A DNA stretch of 64,000 bases from an uncultured Spirochaetales bacterium. Lineage in GTDB: Bacteria; Spirochaetota; Spirochaetia; Sphaerochaetales; Sphaerochaetaceae. The notes below the pieces were generated by a model. It did no database searches and was not told where the DNA came from. It worked only from the letters and a program-made list of their open reading frames with translations. Positions 35,620 through 44,022 of the stretch are shown in pieces; position 1 is the stretch's first letter; the number at the start of each line of letters is the position of its first letter. The position numbers were made by a program, and so were the translations under genes. The stretch lies in assembly GCA_949300325.1 (NCBI GenBank), contig CASGDQ010000057.1:1-64000 (forward strand), read 5' to 3'.

Positions 35620-35629
35620 CCAAAAGAGT

Positions 35630-37036
35630 ATGAACAATGCTTTCTTTGAAGACAGGATCTTAAGCGTAAGCGACGTATGCAAACTGCTCTCTGATTCCCT
35701 TTCTGAGATGTTCTGGGGATTGAATGTCGAAGGGGAAGTATGCAATTTCAAGGTCAATTCTTCCAAGCATTGGTATTTTTCCATAAAGGATGACAAGGGA
35801 AGCCTTTTGAACTGCACGTGTTTTGCCAGCAGGAACTGGAATCAGGAGAAACCTGAAAACGGGGATCTTGTCGTACTATCAGGAAGTCTTTCATTCTGGG
35901 CTAAAGGCGGCTCGCTTAATTTCAATGTAGATAAATTAAGAAAGAAAGGTGCCGGCGATTTGAGAGCGGAAATTGAAAAAAGACGCTCCTATTATCAAGA
36001 ACTGGGTTATTTTGATGCATCTAACAAAAAGAGCCTGCCGGATAACATAAGGACAGTTGGCGTTGTCACAAGTGAAACTGGTGCTGTGATACACGACATA
36101 CTCAACATCACAAGGCGAAGGGCAAAAGGGATAAACATCCTCCTTTTTCCATGCATGGTGCAGGGAGAAGGAGCTGAGGAGACAATAGCGGCCCGGATAC
36201 GGCAGGCAAACAACTTCTGTGCATGCGATGTCCTGATAATCGCCAGAGGAGGAGGAAGCGAGGAGGATCTTGCTCCATATTCAACTTCCGAGGTAATAGA
36301 AGCGATACATAAATCGGATATAGTCACCATAAGCGCCGTCGGACACGACTCTGATTATCCCCTATCTGATTTTGTCGCCGACATAAGGGCTTCCACGCCT
36401 TCTGCAGCCGCAGAGATTGTTACAGAAAAAGCATACAGGAGCAAAGAAAGGCTGCTTGCGCTTGAGACTGGGCTTGATGCAGCAATATTGAAAATACTCA
36501 ATAAAAATAGGAAAAAGCTGGAAGCAGTTTCAATCGACAAGGAAACGATCATAAGGAAACTTCTCGAGGCAAAAAGCATTTTGAAAGAGGCAGAGGGCCT
36601 CAACCGGGCGGTAAAGAAGAATATTTCAGATCACCGCATGTTGATCGACAGGCTTGAGGATGAGGCTGCAATATCGCTTAAGGCGGCATGCAGAAGGAAA
36701 AAGAGCCTCCTTTCAGCATTGGAGCAGGATATAAGACAGGAAATGAGAATAAGGATCGGCAAGACCTGTTCGCTTATGGAAAAACTGACGCTTGAGTACA
36801 ATATGAGCATGAAAGCCATTGTGAGGGCAAAGAGGAAACAGCTTGATATTTTCTGTGCTGAAGCATCCGCACTCAATCCGCTTGCCATCCTCTCCAGGGG
36901 GTATTCGATTGTCACAGACAGCCAGGGCAGGCTCATAAAAAGCATCAAGGGCATAAAGACCGGACAGGAGCTGACCATCACTGTCCGTGATGGCAAGATC
37001 AAGGCGGAAACAAAAGAAAAGAGCAAGGAGATTTGA
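35630..37036 (+). CDS. xseA: exodeoxyribonuclease VII large subunit
   Basis: A 468-residue nuclease subunit that, with XseB, degrades single-stranded DNA to oligonucleotides. An N-terminal OB-fold (LSDSLSEMFWGLNVEGEVCNF, SKHWYFSIKDD) is followed by the catalytic region with VGVVTSETGAVIHDI, DVLIIARGGGSEEDL and AVGHDSDYPLSDFVAD. A long coiled-coil C-terminal part follows, ending LSRGYSIVTD. The open frame runs back to 35483 through the ferredoxin gene, so the start was set at the ATG after the terminator and -10 box. Confidence 0.95.
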   Translation: MNNAFFEDRILSVSDVCKLLSDSLSEMFWGLNVEGEVCNFKVNSSKHWYFSIKDDKGSLLNCTCFASRNWNQEKPENGDLVVLSGSLSFWAKGGSLNFNVDKLRKKGAGDLRAEIEKRRSYYQELGYFDASNKKSLPDNIRTVGVVTSETGAVIHDILNITRRRAKGINILLFPCMVQGEGAEETIAARIRQANNFCACDVLIIARGGGSEEDLAPYSTSEVIEAIHKSDIVTISAVGHDSDYPLSDFVADIRASTPSAAAEIVTEKAYRSKERLLALETGLDAAILKILNKNRKKLEAVSIDKETIIRKLLEAKSILKEAEGLNRAVKKNISDHRMLIDRLEDEAAISLKAACRRKKSLLSALEQDIRQEMRIRIGKTCSLMEKLTLEYNMSMKAIVRAKRKQLDIFCAEASALNPLAILSRGYSIVTDSQGRLIKSIKGIKTGQELTITVRDGKIKAETKEKSKEI

Positions 37037-37038
37037 TT

Positions 37039-37263
37039 ATGGGTTTTGAAGAGGATTTGAAAAGGCTTGAAGAAATTACATCAAGGCTTAAAGATGAGGA
37101 AACTCCTTTGGAAGAGGCGATCAGCCTATATGAAGAGGCAGGCAAACTGACAAAAAGCCTCAATAAGACTTTAAACAGTCTGGAAAGGAAAATAGAAAAG
37201 GTCACAAGCCAGGACGAGGGAGAACTGGCAGTTAAGGAAATGGAAGAGGACTGCGATGAATAA
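37039..37263 (+). CDS. xseB: exodeoxyribonuclease VII small subunit
   Basis: A 74-residue helical XseB with the typical FEEDLKRLEEITSRL and LEEAISLYEEAGKL helices. AAGGAG eight bases upstream supports this ATG. The C-terminal acidic tail overlaps the purU start by eight bases. It forms the enzyme complex with XseA encoded just upstream. Confidence 0.95.
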   Translation: MGFEEDLKRLEEITSRLKDEETPLEEAISLYEEAGKLTKSLNKTLNSLERKIEKVTSQDEGELAVKEMEEDCDE

Positions 37264-38113
37264 GATAGTTTTCCTTATCCAGTGTGACGATAAGAAGGGA
37301 ATACTCGCCTCCACTGTGAACTATTTTTATGAAAAGGGATTCAATATCCTTCATTGCCAGCAGCACACCGACAGCTATGAGAACATGTATTACATGCGCA
37401 TAGAGCTCGATGCGGCAGATCTCTCGTGCGCAAGAATGCAGCTCATGGAGGATTTCGGGCATTTTGCAGAGCCCTTGAAAATGAAATGGTCCTGCCATTT
37501 TTCCGACTACAAGGCCAGGGTTGCAATCCTCGTATCCAAGACCAGCCATTGCCTTTACGACCTTCTTGCCAGAAAACTTGAAGGAGAGCTTGATTGCGAA
37601 ATACCCTTGATAATCTCAAACCATCCGGATTTAGAGATTGTCGCAAACCAATTCCGCATCCCCTACTACTACTTTCCTGTCGGAGATGATAAGAAAGCGC
37701 AGGAGGAGAAGATATTATCGCTTTTGGAGCGCTTTGACATAGATCTGGTGGTTTTGGCAAGATACATGCAGATCCTTTCCGGCTCTTTCATAGAGAAATG
37801 GAACGGGAAAATCATCAACATCCACCATGCTTTTCTTCCTGCCTTCCAAGGTGCAAATCCATATCTCAGGGCATATAAGAGAGGGGTAAAAATGATCGGG
37901 GCTACAGCCCACTATGCTTCGGAAGACCTGGATCAGGGCCCGATAATAGAACAGGATGTTGTCAGGGTCAACCATGAATTGAGTCCTGCAGGACTGAAGG
38001 AAGTCGGAAAGGATTGCGAAAAGCGCGTGCTTGCAAAAGCGGTCAAGGCGCATCTGGAGCATAGGATAATAATCCACAATAACCGCACGATAGTATTCAA
38101 CGCGGAAATCTAA
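37256..38113 (+). CDS. purU: formyltetrahydrofolate deformylase
   Basis: A 285-residue enzyme that hydrolyses 10-formyl-THF to formate and THF, balancing one-carbon pools. An N-terminal ACT domain (IVFLIQCDDKKGILASTV) is followed by a formyltransferase-type catalytic domain with INIHHAFLPAFQG (catalytic Asn/His) and LDQGPIIEQDV (Asp). It is translationally coupled to xseB. The gene converges with the RluA-type gene, with a four-base stop overlap. Confidence 0.95.
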   Translation: MNKIVFLIQCDDKKGILASTVNYFYEKGFNILHCQQHTDSYENMYYMRIELDAADLSCARMQLMEDFGHFAEPLKMKWSCHFSDYKARVAILVSKTSHCLYDLLARKLEGELDCEIPLIISNHPDLEIVANQFRIPYYYFPVGDDKKAQEEKILSLLERFDIDLVVLARYMQILSGSFIEKWNGKIINIHHAFLPAFQGANPYLRAYKRGVKMIGATAHYASEDLDQGPIIEQDVVRVNHELSPAGLKEVGKDCEKRVLAKAVKAHLEHRIIIHNNRTIVFNAEI

Positions 38114-38757
38114 ATGGACACATCCTGTCCTAAAAATGAGCTGCTCCAGCTTTCCAGCGAAAAAGAACCTTCTGGCGCTCCGTACAGCAGATCGCCGGTT
38201 ATCACATGTCCGCACCAGGCCAGATGGCACCTGACCTGGTGCCTGAAGCCGCGGGCAAGGCTTAAGAAAACCTCATCTTCTCTTATATCCTCTATCTTTG
38301 TGGAATATATCGCATCATCAGTCTTGATTTTCCCACCAGAAACGGGACGGACAGCTTTACGCCCAGGCCCGTATGCCCGGAAAGCAGATTCGATCATGCA
38401 CCCTTTTTCAAAGCTTCCATAAAACGGAGGAAAGCCTTCAATCGGATCAAGAGAGAGGGTTTTTGCCCGATAGCGTTTTATGAAACGCCCTTCTTCCTGT
38501 TCCTTTCTCATGAGATCGTAAAAGGATCTGGTTCTTGCAATCAAGACAAGCCCGCTTGTAACCGTATCCAGACGGTGCAGAACCCCGCCCTCCCAATAGT
38601 TCTTGGAAAACGGCAGCCCAACCTCAGGAAAAAACGAGCTGGCAACAGATAAAAGAGAGGACCCGCCTCCCGTCTTCAACGGTACCGTAGCGAGTCCTCT
38701 TTGCTTGTAAAATACAACAAAATCCTTATCCTCGAGAACGAGCTCAGTTGTTGTCAC
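38110..38757 (-). CDS. RluA-family pseudouridine synthase
   Basis: A 215-residue RNA pseudouridine synthase of the RluA family. The catalytic motif is GGVLHRLDTVTSGL with Asp64. Other marks are FIKRYRAKTL and SLARGFRHQVRCHLAWCGH. No S4 domain is present. The target site (23S, tRNA or other) cannot be told from sequence. The start overlaps the preceding BI-1 gene by 14 bases. Confidence 0.93.
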   Translation of the reverse strand: MTTTELVLEDKDFVVFYKQRGLATVPLKTGGGSSLLSVASSFFPEVGLPFSKNYWEGGVLHRLDTVTSGLVLIARTRSFYDLMRKEQEEGRFIKRYRAKTLSLDPIEGFPPFYGSFEKGCMIESAFRAYGPGRKAVRPVSGGKIKTDDAIYSTKIEDIREDEVFLSLARGFRHQVRCHLAWCGHVITGDLLYGAPEGSFSLESWSSSFLGQDVSI

Positions 38758-39445
38758 GTCCGAAAATCCTCAAAAGATAAAGGAATATGTTGATGAAATC
38801 GAGATAAAGCTCGAGAGCACCCATAATTCCCAGCTTGGTCATATCCGCGCTGGTAAGCTCGCTTCCAAATTCCCTATTGAGATCGCAGATCTTGTTTGTA
38901 TCCCAAACAGTGAGCCCAGTAAAAAGAAGCACGCCTACGATGCTTATCATCAAATCCATCATCGACGAATAGAAAAACATGTTGATGAGCGAAGCGATGA
39001 TTATTCCCCAGAGTCCCATGAAAATATAGCGGCCCCAGCTCCTTACATTTTTCTTGGTGACAGAGCCATAGACGCTTGCACCGATGAACACACCTGCTGC
39101 AGAGAGGAATGCCTTTGTTATCGCCATCTGGGAATAAGCTATGAATAATACGCTGAATGTCACTCCGGTAAGCACCGCATAAAGAACGAACGCGAAAACT
39201 GCGCTGCCTGTCTTCATATGCTGCAGCCTGGCGCTGAGATAGAACACCACTGCAAGCTGCGCGATTGCCACAATTATCAGGCTGTACGGATTTGTTACCA
39301 CCAATGCCATGAGCGAGGGGCTCTTCGAAAGTGCATAAGAAACACAGGCTGTAAGGGCAAGCCCTGCGACAAGCCACATATAAACACTGGTAAGAAGTGA
39401 ATTCTCCCTAAGTTGAACATTTTGAAGAACCGATTTGTCTTTCAT
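38744..39445 (-). CDS. Bax inhibitor-1/YccA-family membrane protein
   Basis: A 233-residue protein with seven membrane segments (from SVYMWLVAGLALTAC to LDFINIFLYLLRIF), matching bacterial BI-1/YccA proteins, which act as pH-gated calcium leak channels or as modulators of FtsH. The start MKDKSVLQN was taken because AAGGAGA lies upstream. The frame is open to 39496 but without a ribosome site. Confidence 0.93.
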   Translation of the reverse strand: MKDKSVLQNVQLRENSLLTSVYMWLVAGLALTACVSYALSKSPSLMALVVTNPYSLIIVAIAQLAVVFYLSARLQHMKTGSAVFAFVLYAVLTGVTFSVLFIAYSQMAITKAFLSAAGVFIGASVYGSVTKKNVRSWGRYIFMGLWGIIIASLINMFFYSSMMDLMISIVGVLLFTGLTVWDTNKICDLNREFGSELTSADMTKLGIMGALELYLDFINIFLYLLRIFGRDNN

Positions 39446-39498
39446 CAAATAATAATCTCCTTGCCTAAAATATAACATAAAAGCGAATAAAAGCAAAC

Positions 39499-39527
39499 TT
39501 GCCCAATGTGTAGAATAAAAGTATAGT
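39499..39527 (+). promoter_or_regulatory. promoter of the lipoprotein-rarA operon, near-leaderless
   Basis: TTGCCC (39499-39504), a 17-base spacer and TATAGT (39522-39527) lie seven bases before a GTG start codon. No Shine-Dalgarno is visible. Confidence 0.6.
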
Positions 39528-39534
39528 TTGTTGT

Positions 39535-40233
39535 GTGAAGAAACTGATTATCCTTATCCTAGCTGTAACCATGGCCGTAGGCTGCTCGACCACGAAAGAA
39601 ACCAATCAGGAGATACCTGTTTATGACACATCAAGCTTGAAAAATGTTTTCCAGGTGCTTGTTGGCGATTGCTTGTCAACAGTGGACGGCTATGCAGCAT
39701 TCAGCCAATCTGAAATCTATAGCATGCTTGATGACAGCGTAAAGGCATACGAGGGATATCTTCCGCTTTATGATGTTCTTATGGCTTCCTATATCCAGGA
39801 AATCCAGAGTGTTGCAGAATCCTCATCAATCTGGGCTCTCAATGCCCTATCTGATCTTGATTTGGAGCTTCCAGAAAATCTGAGCCCTTATTTAAAAGAA
39901 GAAATGATAATGGAATATATTGAAAGCGAGACCCGTCCAAAGATGGAAGCGATGCTTTCCAACCACATATCCGCAATAATGGACAAAGCAGATGAGAAAT
40001 GGAACATTTTTGCAACGGAATGCGGGATCATCAAAGCCAATTACGACAATTTAAACCAGCTTGGATTTGTATTGTTCCTCCCGGAGGTAAAGCCGATTGC
40101 GGCAGTCCAAATATCCTCCCTTGTCTTGAATAAGCTGTATTTTGCACTTGAAAGCACTGAGAACTACCTCAAGAACAGGCCGCTGAGCGAAAACGATAAT
40201 CCGGTCTACTCTGTATTCTGGCAGGAGGTTTGA
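39535..40233 (+). CDS. predicted lipoprotein of unknown function
   Basis: A 232-residue protein with a GTG start. The N-terminus MKKLIILILAVTMAVGCSTTKE is a lipoprotein signal with Cys17. The mature part is acidic and helical, without recognised domains. It is probably a membrane-anchored periplasmic or surface protein. Its TGA stop abuts the rarA ATG with no spacing, and its last codons supply the rarA ribosome site (GGAGG), so the two are tightly coupled despite unrelated functions. Confidence 0.75.
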   Translation: MKKLIILILAVTMAVGCSTTKETNQEIPVYDTSSLKNVFQVLVGDCLSTVDGYAAFSQSEIYSMLDDSVKAYEGYLPLYDVLMASYIQEIQSVAESSSIWALNALSDLDLELPENLSPYLKEEMIMEYIESETRPKMEAMLSNHISAIMDKADEKWNIFATECGIIKANYDNLNQLGFVLFLPEVKPIAAVQISSLVLNKLYFALESTENYLKNRPLSENDNPVYSVFWQEV

Positions 40234-42453
40234 ATGGATCTGTTTTCAAGTTCTACAGAAAAGGAAAAGACCAACGAACCTTTAGCCTCCCGCATGAGGC
40301 CGAGAAATCTCTCTGAGTACATCGGACAGGAGCATATCCTCGGAAAAGGACGGCTGCTAAGGCGTGCGATACAGATGGACCAGCTTTCATCGGTCATCTT
40401 CTACGGACCTCCGGGAACAGGCAAAACGACCCTTGCAAAGGTCATTGCAAACACAACAAAAAGCCATTTTTCCACATTGAACGCCGTTCTTGCAGGGGTA
40501 AAGGAGCTTGAGACAGAAATAAACCTGGCAAAAGAAAGGCGGGATCTTTACGGAATAAAGACGATACTCTTCATCGACGAGGTACACCGCTGGAACAAGA
40601 GGCAGCAGGATGCGCTTCTGCCTTGGGTCGAGAACGGCACCGTGATATTGATCGGCGCCACAACTGAAAACCCCTATTTCGAGGTGAACGCCGCACTCGT
40701 ATCCCGCTCAAGGATTTTCCAGCTCAAAAAACTTACCGAAAGCGATCTGTATAAAATCGCATGGCAGGCCATAAATGATAAGGAAAGAGGCTATGGCAAA
40801 TACGACGTATCATTTGAAGATGGGGCATTGGAACACCTGGTATCGGTTTCATCTGGAGATGCCAGAAGCCTGCTGAACGCACTTGAATTGGCCGTGGAGA
40901 CCACAGGGGACAGCTTTCCTCCCAAAGACGGGGAAAAGATACACATAACAAAGGAGATTGCTGAAGAATCGATACAGCAGAAAGCGGTTTTATATGATAA
41001 AGAAGGCGATTACCATTTCGATGTGATAAGCGCATTCATCAAATCACTGAGGGGATCGGATCCGGATGCAGCGCTCTATTGGCTGGCCCGAATGGTATCC
41101 GCAGGCGAGGATCCCAGATTCATATTCCGCCGCATGATGATCCTTGCCAGCGAGGATGTGGGAATGGCAGATCCTTTTGCACTGGTGTTCGTCACATCCT
41201 GTGCGGAGGCTTTCGACAGGATAGGACTTCCTGAGGGCAGGTTCCATCTTGCACATGCCGCAATCTATCTCTCCACCTGCAAGAAAAGCAATTCAAGCCT
41301 TGCATTCTTCGATGCGCTCAGCGATGTCGAGAAGGAAAAGAACGACGAAGTGCCCAATCATCTGAAAGATGCAAGCAGGGACAAGGAGGGCTTTGGGCAC
41401 GGGGAAGGCTACCTCTACCCCCACTCCTTCAAGGATCATTGGGTAAGCCAGCAATACATGCCCACAGGGCTTCAAGGCAAGATATATTACAGGCCGGGAG
41501 ACCTTGGATATGAAAAGCAGATAAGAAGCGAGGTGCTTGAAAAACGCCAGATACAGCTGGAGACGGTTGTTGAAGATGAATTTGAAGAGATTCTGACCTA
41601 TTCGCCCGGGGACAGGAAAAGGAACATGTGGATTGAGCGGGCTATGGGAGAAAGGAGCAGCAGCCTCAAGAGCCAGATGGACAAGCTGTATTTCGACCTC
41701 AGGCTCAGAAGGCACGAGAATGCGCTCGTGCTGAATGCATCCAGCGGCCTATTGCTATGGCCATTGATGAAAAGGAATCCAGAAGGGCTTTCCGTTGCAA
41801 TTGTCAAGAAGAAAGAGCAGAAGGACATAATCGACCATTATGCAAAGGAATTGGATGACCTGGCAAAGCCTCTTGTAATAGTAAGCGAAACAAAGGAGTG
41901 CTTCAGCAAGCTCGAGGAAGGATTGAAATTCAGCGCAATAAGTGCCAGAAACATCCTTTCCAGGCTGGAATCTGCTGAAGAGATTGTAAAGAACATAAGC
42001 CAGATTATGGAGGATGACGGGTGTTTTTATCTTTTGCAGGCAGTCCCTAGCCTTTCATCCCGTCTCAGCGATTTCTCCGCTTTATTGAAAAATGAGCTGC
42101 TTATGGCAGAAAAGAGCATCTATTCGGATTTGAATCCGCTTACTAACTGGTGCGAAAAAGATATTGAAAAGCTTCTTAAAAGGTATTTTCCATCCGTAAG
42201 CATCGAAATATTCGAGCAAAAGGAGAAAAGGGTCCTTAAGAAGGAAATGCTTTCTTCCTGGTACGAGAACAGCTACAAGGCACATTTAAAAGAGGATATC
42301 AAGGACAGGTTTTTGCAGGAGTTGTCTGATAAGGAGGTTGAATTCTCTTCTTCAACCCTGATAATCCGCTGTGAAAAGAAAAAGAAAGCGGAAATAAAAG
42401 CAAAGAAGACAACAGAAAAGGAATGGGAAAAGGTCCAGGAAATGACAAAGTGA
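40234..42453 (+). CDS. rarA: RarA-like AAA+ ATPase fused to a methyltransferase-like domain
   Basis: A 739-residue protein. Residues ~1-440 are a full RarA/MgsA replication-recovery ATPase: MRPRNLSEYIGQEHILG, Walker A YGPPGTGKTT, Walker B TILFIDEVHRW, sensor GATTENPYFEVNAALVSRS, and the tetramerisation/C-terminal region ending YMPTGLQGKIYYRPGDLGYE. RarA normally ends near there. A further ~300 residues follow. Within them ENALVLNASSGLLLWPL (~493) looks like Rossmann motif I of SAM methyltransferases, and FSAISARNILSRLESAEEIV (~566) like a later motif, but the Gly-rich loop is poor. This suggests a degenerate, perhaps non-catalytic, methyltransferase fold. Confidence 0.9.
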   Translation: MDLFSSSTEKEKTNEPLASRMRPRNLSEYIGQEHILGKGRLLRRAIQMDQLSSVIFYGPPGTGKTTLAKVIANTTKSHFSTLNAVLAGVKELETEINLAKERRDLYGIKTILFIDEVHRWNKRQQDALLPWVENGTVILIGATTENPYFEVNAALVSRSRIFQLKKLTESDLYKIAWQAINDKERGYGKYDVSFEDGALEHLVSVSSGDARSLLNALELAVETTGDSFPPKDGEKIHITKEIAEESIQQKAVLYDKEGDYHFDVISAFIKSLRGSDPDAALYWLARMVSAGEDPRFIFRRMMILASEDVGMADPFALVFVTSCAEAFDRIGLPEGRFHLAHAAIYLSTCKKSNSSLAFFDALSDVEKEKNDEVPNHLKDASRDKEGFGHGEGYLYPHSFKDHWVSQQYMPTGLQGKIYYRPGDLGYEKQIRSEVLEKRQIQLETVVEDEFEEILTYSPGDRKRNMWIERAMGERSSSLKSQMDKLYFDLRLRRHENALVLNASSGLLLWPLMKRNPEGLSVAIVKKKEQKDIIDHYAKELDDLAKPLVIVSETKECFSKLEEGLKFSAISARNILSRLESAEEIVKNISQIMEDDGCFYLLQAVPSLSSRLSDFSALLKNELLMAEKSIYSDLNPLTNWCEKDIEKLLKRYFPSVSIEIFEQKEKRVLKKEMLSSWYENSYKAHLKEDIKDRFLQELSDKEVEFSSSTLIIRCEKKKKAEIKAKKTTEKEWEKVQEMTK

Positions 42454-42534
42454 GCTGCTTTTTAGCTTATGCTTAAAATGGAGCTTCTCCTTACAGAATG
42501 CTTTTATCTCTCATACTTCCTTTTCACTGGCTGT

Positions 42535-42563
42535 TAAAAAACCGCACCCTGAAACGGATGCGG
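42535..42563 (-). terminator. terminator of the liv-CBS/ACT region
   Basis: On the minus strand CCGCATCC / GGGTGCGG (8 bp, one wobble pair, six-base loop) is followed by seven T/A-rich bases (TTTTTT). It starts a few bases after the CBS-ACT stop. Confidence 0.88.
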
Positions 42564-42569
42564 CAAATA

Positions 42570-43214
42570 CTATGCAACCCTGATATCTATTACGGATTTC
42601 ACAAGAGGCTTCAAGAGATCGAGCACCTTGTCCTTGTCCTCCGTTGCAACCTTGAGCGTGCAGATCCTGTTGCTGGCATCCGTGCCCATGAAGGTTCCGA
42701 AAGCTATGATATCATATCCTGCATCGGAAATGACCTTGCTGACTTTTGCGATTACGCCCGGGGTATCCTCGACGATGAAGCTTATCCTGGTTCCAATATT
42801 CCTTGCACCGAAAAGCTCGATCAAAATCTTGAACAGATCGCTTTTGGATACGATGCCGACAAGTTTTCCGTCTTCGACGACAGGCAGGCAGGAAAGATCC
42901 TGATCAACCATCATCCTCGCAGCCTCCTCCACGGGGACATCCTTTGATATCGTAACTGGATTCTTTGTCATAAGCTTTTTGACAGTCAGCTTGCTTAAAA
43001 GATATGCCATCTCATGTATTGAAAGGCTTGAAGCAGGACTTGGGGTGGCATGGAGTATATCCTTTTCGGTTATGACACCGATAAGCTTCTTGTCCTTATC
43101 CAGAACAGGAAGACGGTGGACCTTTTCCTTCTTCATCAGATCGGAAGCTTCGACCACATTGGCATCCGGCCCGATTGTGACAGGATTCAAAGTCATTCTT
43201 CTTTCTACGGTCAT
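42570..43214 (-). CDS. CBS-pair and ACT-domain protein (AcuB-like)
   Basis: A 214-residue protein with two CBS domains (residues ~1-60, TLNPVTIGPDANVVEASDLM, and ~75-130, MTKNPVTISKDVPVEEAARMM) followed by an ACT domain (~138-214, RISFIVEDTPGVIAKVSKVI). CBS pairs bind adenosyl nucleotides and ACT domains often bind amino acids. It lies 52 bases after livF on the same strand, with the shared terminator beyond it. A role as nucleotide/amino-acid sensor for the transporter is therefore plausible. Confidence 0.9.
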   Translation of the reverse strand: MTVERRMTLNPVTIGPDANVVEASDLMKKEKVHRLPVLDKDKKLIGVITEKDILHATPSPASSLSIHEMAYLLSKLTVKKLMTKNPVTISKDVPVEEAARMMVDQDLSCLPVVEDGKLVGIVSKSDLFKILIELFGARNIGTRISFIVEDTPGVIAKVSKVISDAGYDIIAFGTFMGTDASNRICTLKVATEDKDKVLDLLKPLVKSVIDIRVA

Positions 43215-43266
43215 ATCATAAACCTCCTAAATTCATTTTAGACCTGTTTTCCAAATAACGGGTATA

Positions 43267-44022
43267 TTATTCTCCCAGATATGCAGCTTTCACCTTCTCG
43301 TTCTGCAAGAGGTTTGAAGAGGCATCAGAAAGGACGATCTTACCCGTTTCCATCACATAGCCATCGGTGCTGTTCTTAAGCGCCATGCGCGCATTCTGCT
43401 CGACAAGGAACACTGTGACATTTTCCTCCTCGTTGATCATGCGGATCTTATGGAAAATGTCCTGGACGATCAGCGGAGCAAGCCCAAGTCCGGGCTCATC
43501 GAGAAGCAGAAGCTTCGGGCTGCTCATAAGCGCACGGGCTATGGCCATCATCTGCTGCTCCCCTCCAGAAAGGCTTCGGGTCTTCTGCTTCCTTCTTGCA
43601 CCGAGGATCGGAAAGAGATCGTACATCTCCTCCTTCTTCCGCTCTATCAGATTGGCATCCCTGACCATGAAAGCTCCCATATCGAGGTTCTCCTCGATCG
43701 TCATGTCGGAAAAGACATGACGCCCTTCCGGCACGAGTGCGATTCCAAGAGAGGCTATCACATGAGTAGGCACAAGAGTATGTTTTTCACCCTTTGAATG
43801 CTTTTTGGGGCTGCAGATCTCGCGATCCTCGAACCTGATGCTTCCACTCGTGAGAGGAACCTGCCCCACAATCGCTTTCAAAAGGGTGCTTTTTCCTGCT
43901 CCGTTGGCTCCGATAAGGGAGACGATATCTCCTTGGTTTACGCTCATCGAAACCCCGTGAAGAGCCTCTATGCTGCCATATTTCACGCTGATTGAATCAA
44001 TTTCAAGCATTTTAGCGCCCAT
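43267..44022 (-). CDS. livF: branched-chain amino acid ABC transporter ATPase LivF
   Basis: A 251-residue ABC ATPase of the LivF type. Walker A is GANGAGKS, the signature is SLSGGEQQM and Walker B is LLLLDEPGLGLAP, with the FLVEQNA H-loop variant (EQN) typical of LivF. The start ATG overlaps the livG stop (TGATG) after a GAGGAGG site. It pairs with LivG in the cytoplasm. Confidence 0.95.
   Translation of the reverse strand: MGAKMLEIDSISVKYGSIEALHGVSMSVNQGDIVSLIGANGAGKSTLLKAIVGQVPLTSGSIRFEDREICSPKKHSKGEKHTLVPTHVIASLGIALVPEGRHVFSDMTIEENLDMGAFMVRDANLIERKKEEMYDLFPILGARRKQKTRSLSGGEQQMMAIARALMSSPKLLLLDEPGLGLAPLIVQDIFHKIRMINEEENVTVFLVEQNARMALKNSTDGYVMETGKIVLSDASSNLLQNEKVKAAYLGE

Noticed and set aside
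35483-35629. N-terminal extension of xseA back into the ferredoxin gene
   Set aside because: The extra 49 codons read through the ferredoxin coding region and its terminator. XseA homology begins at the ATG at 35630.
42454-42534. Terminator for rarA on the plus strand
   Set aside because: Only weak AGCT-type repeats are present. The clear hairpin in this spacer has its T-run on the minus strand.
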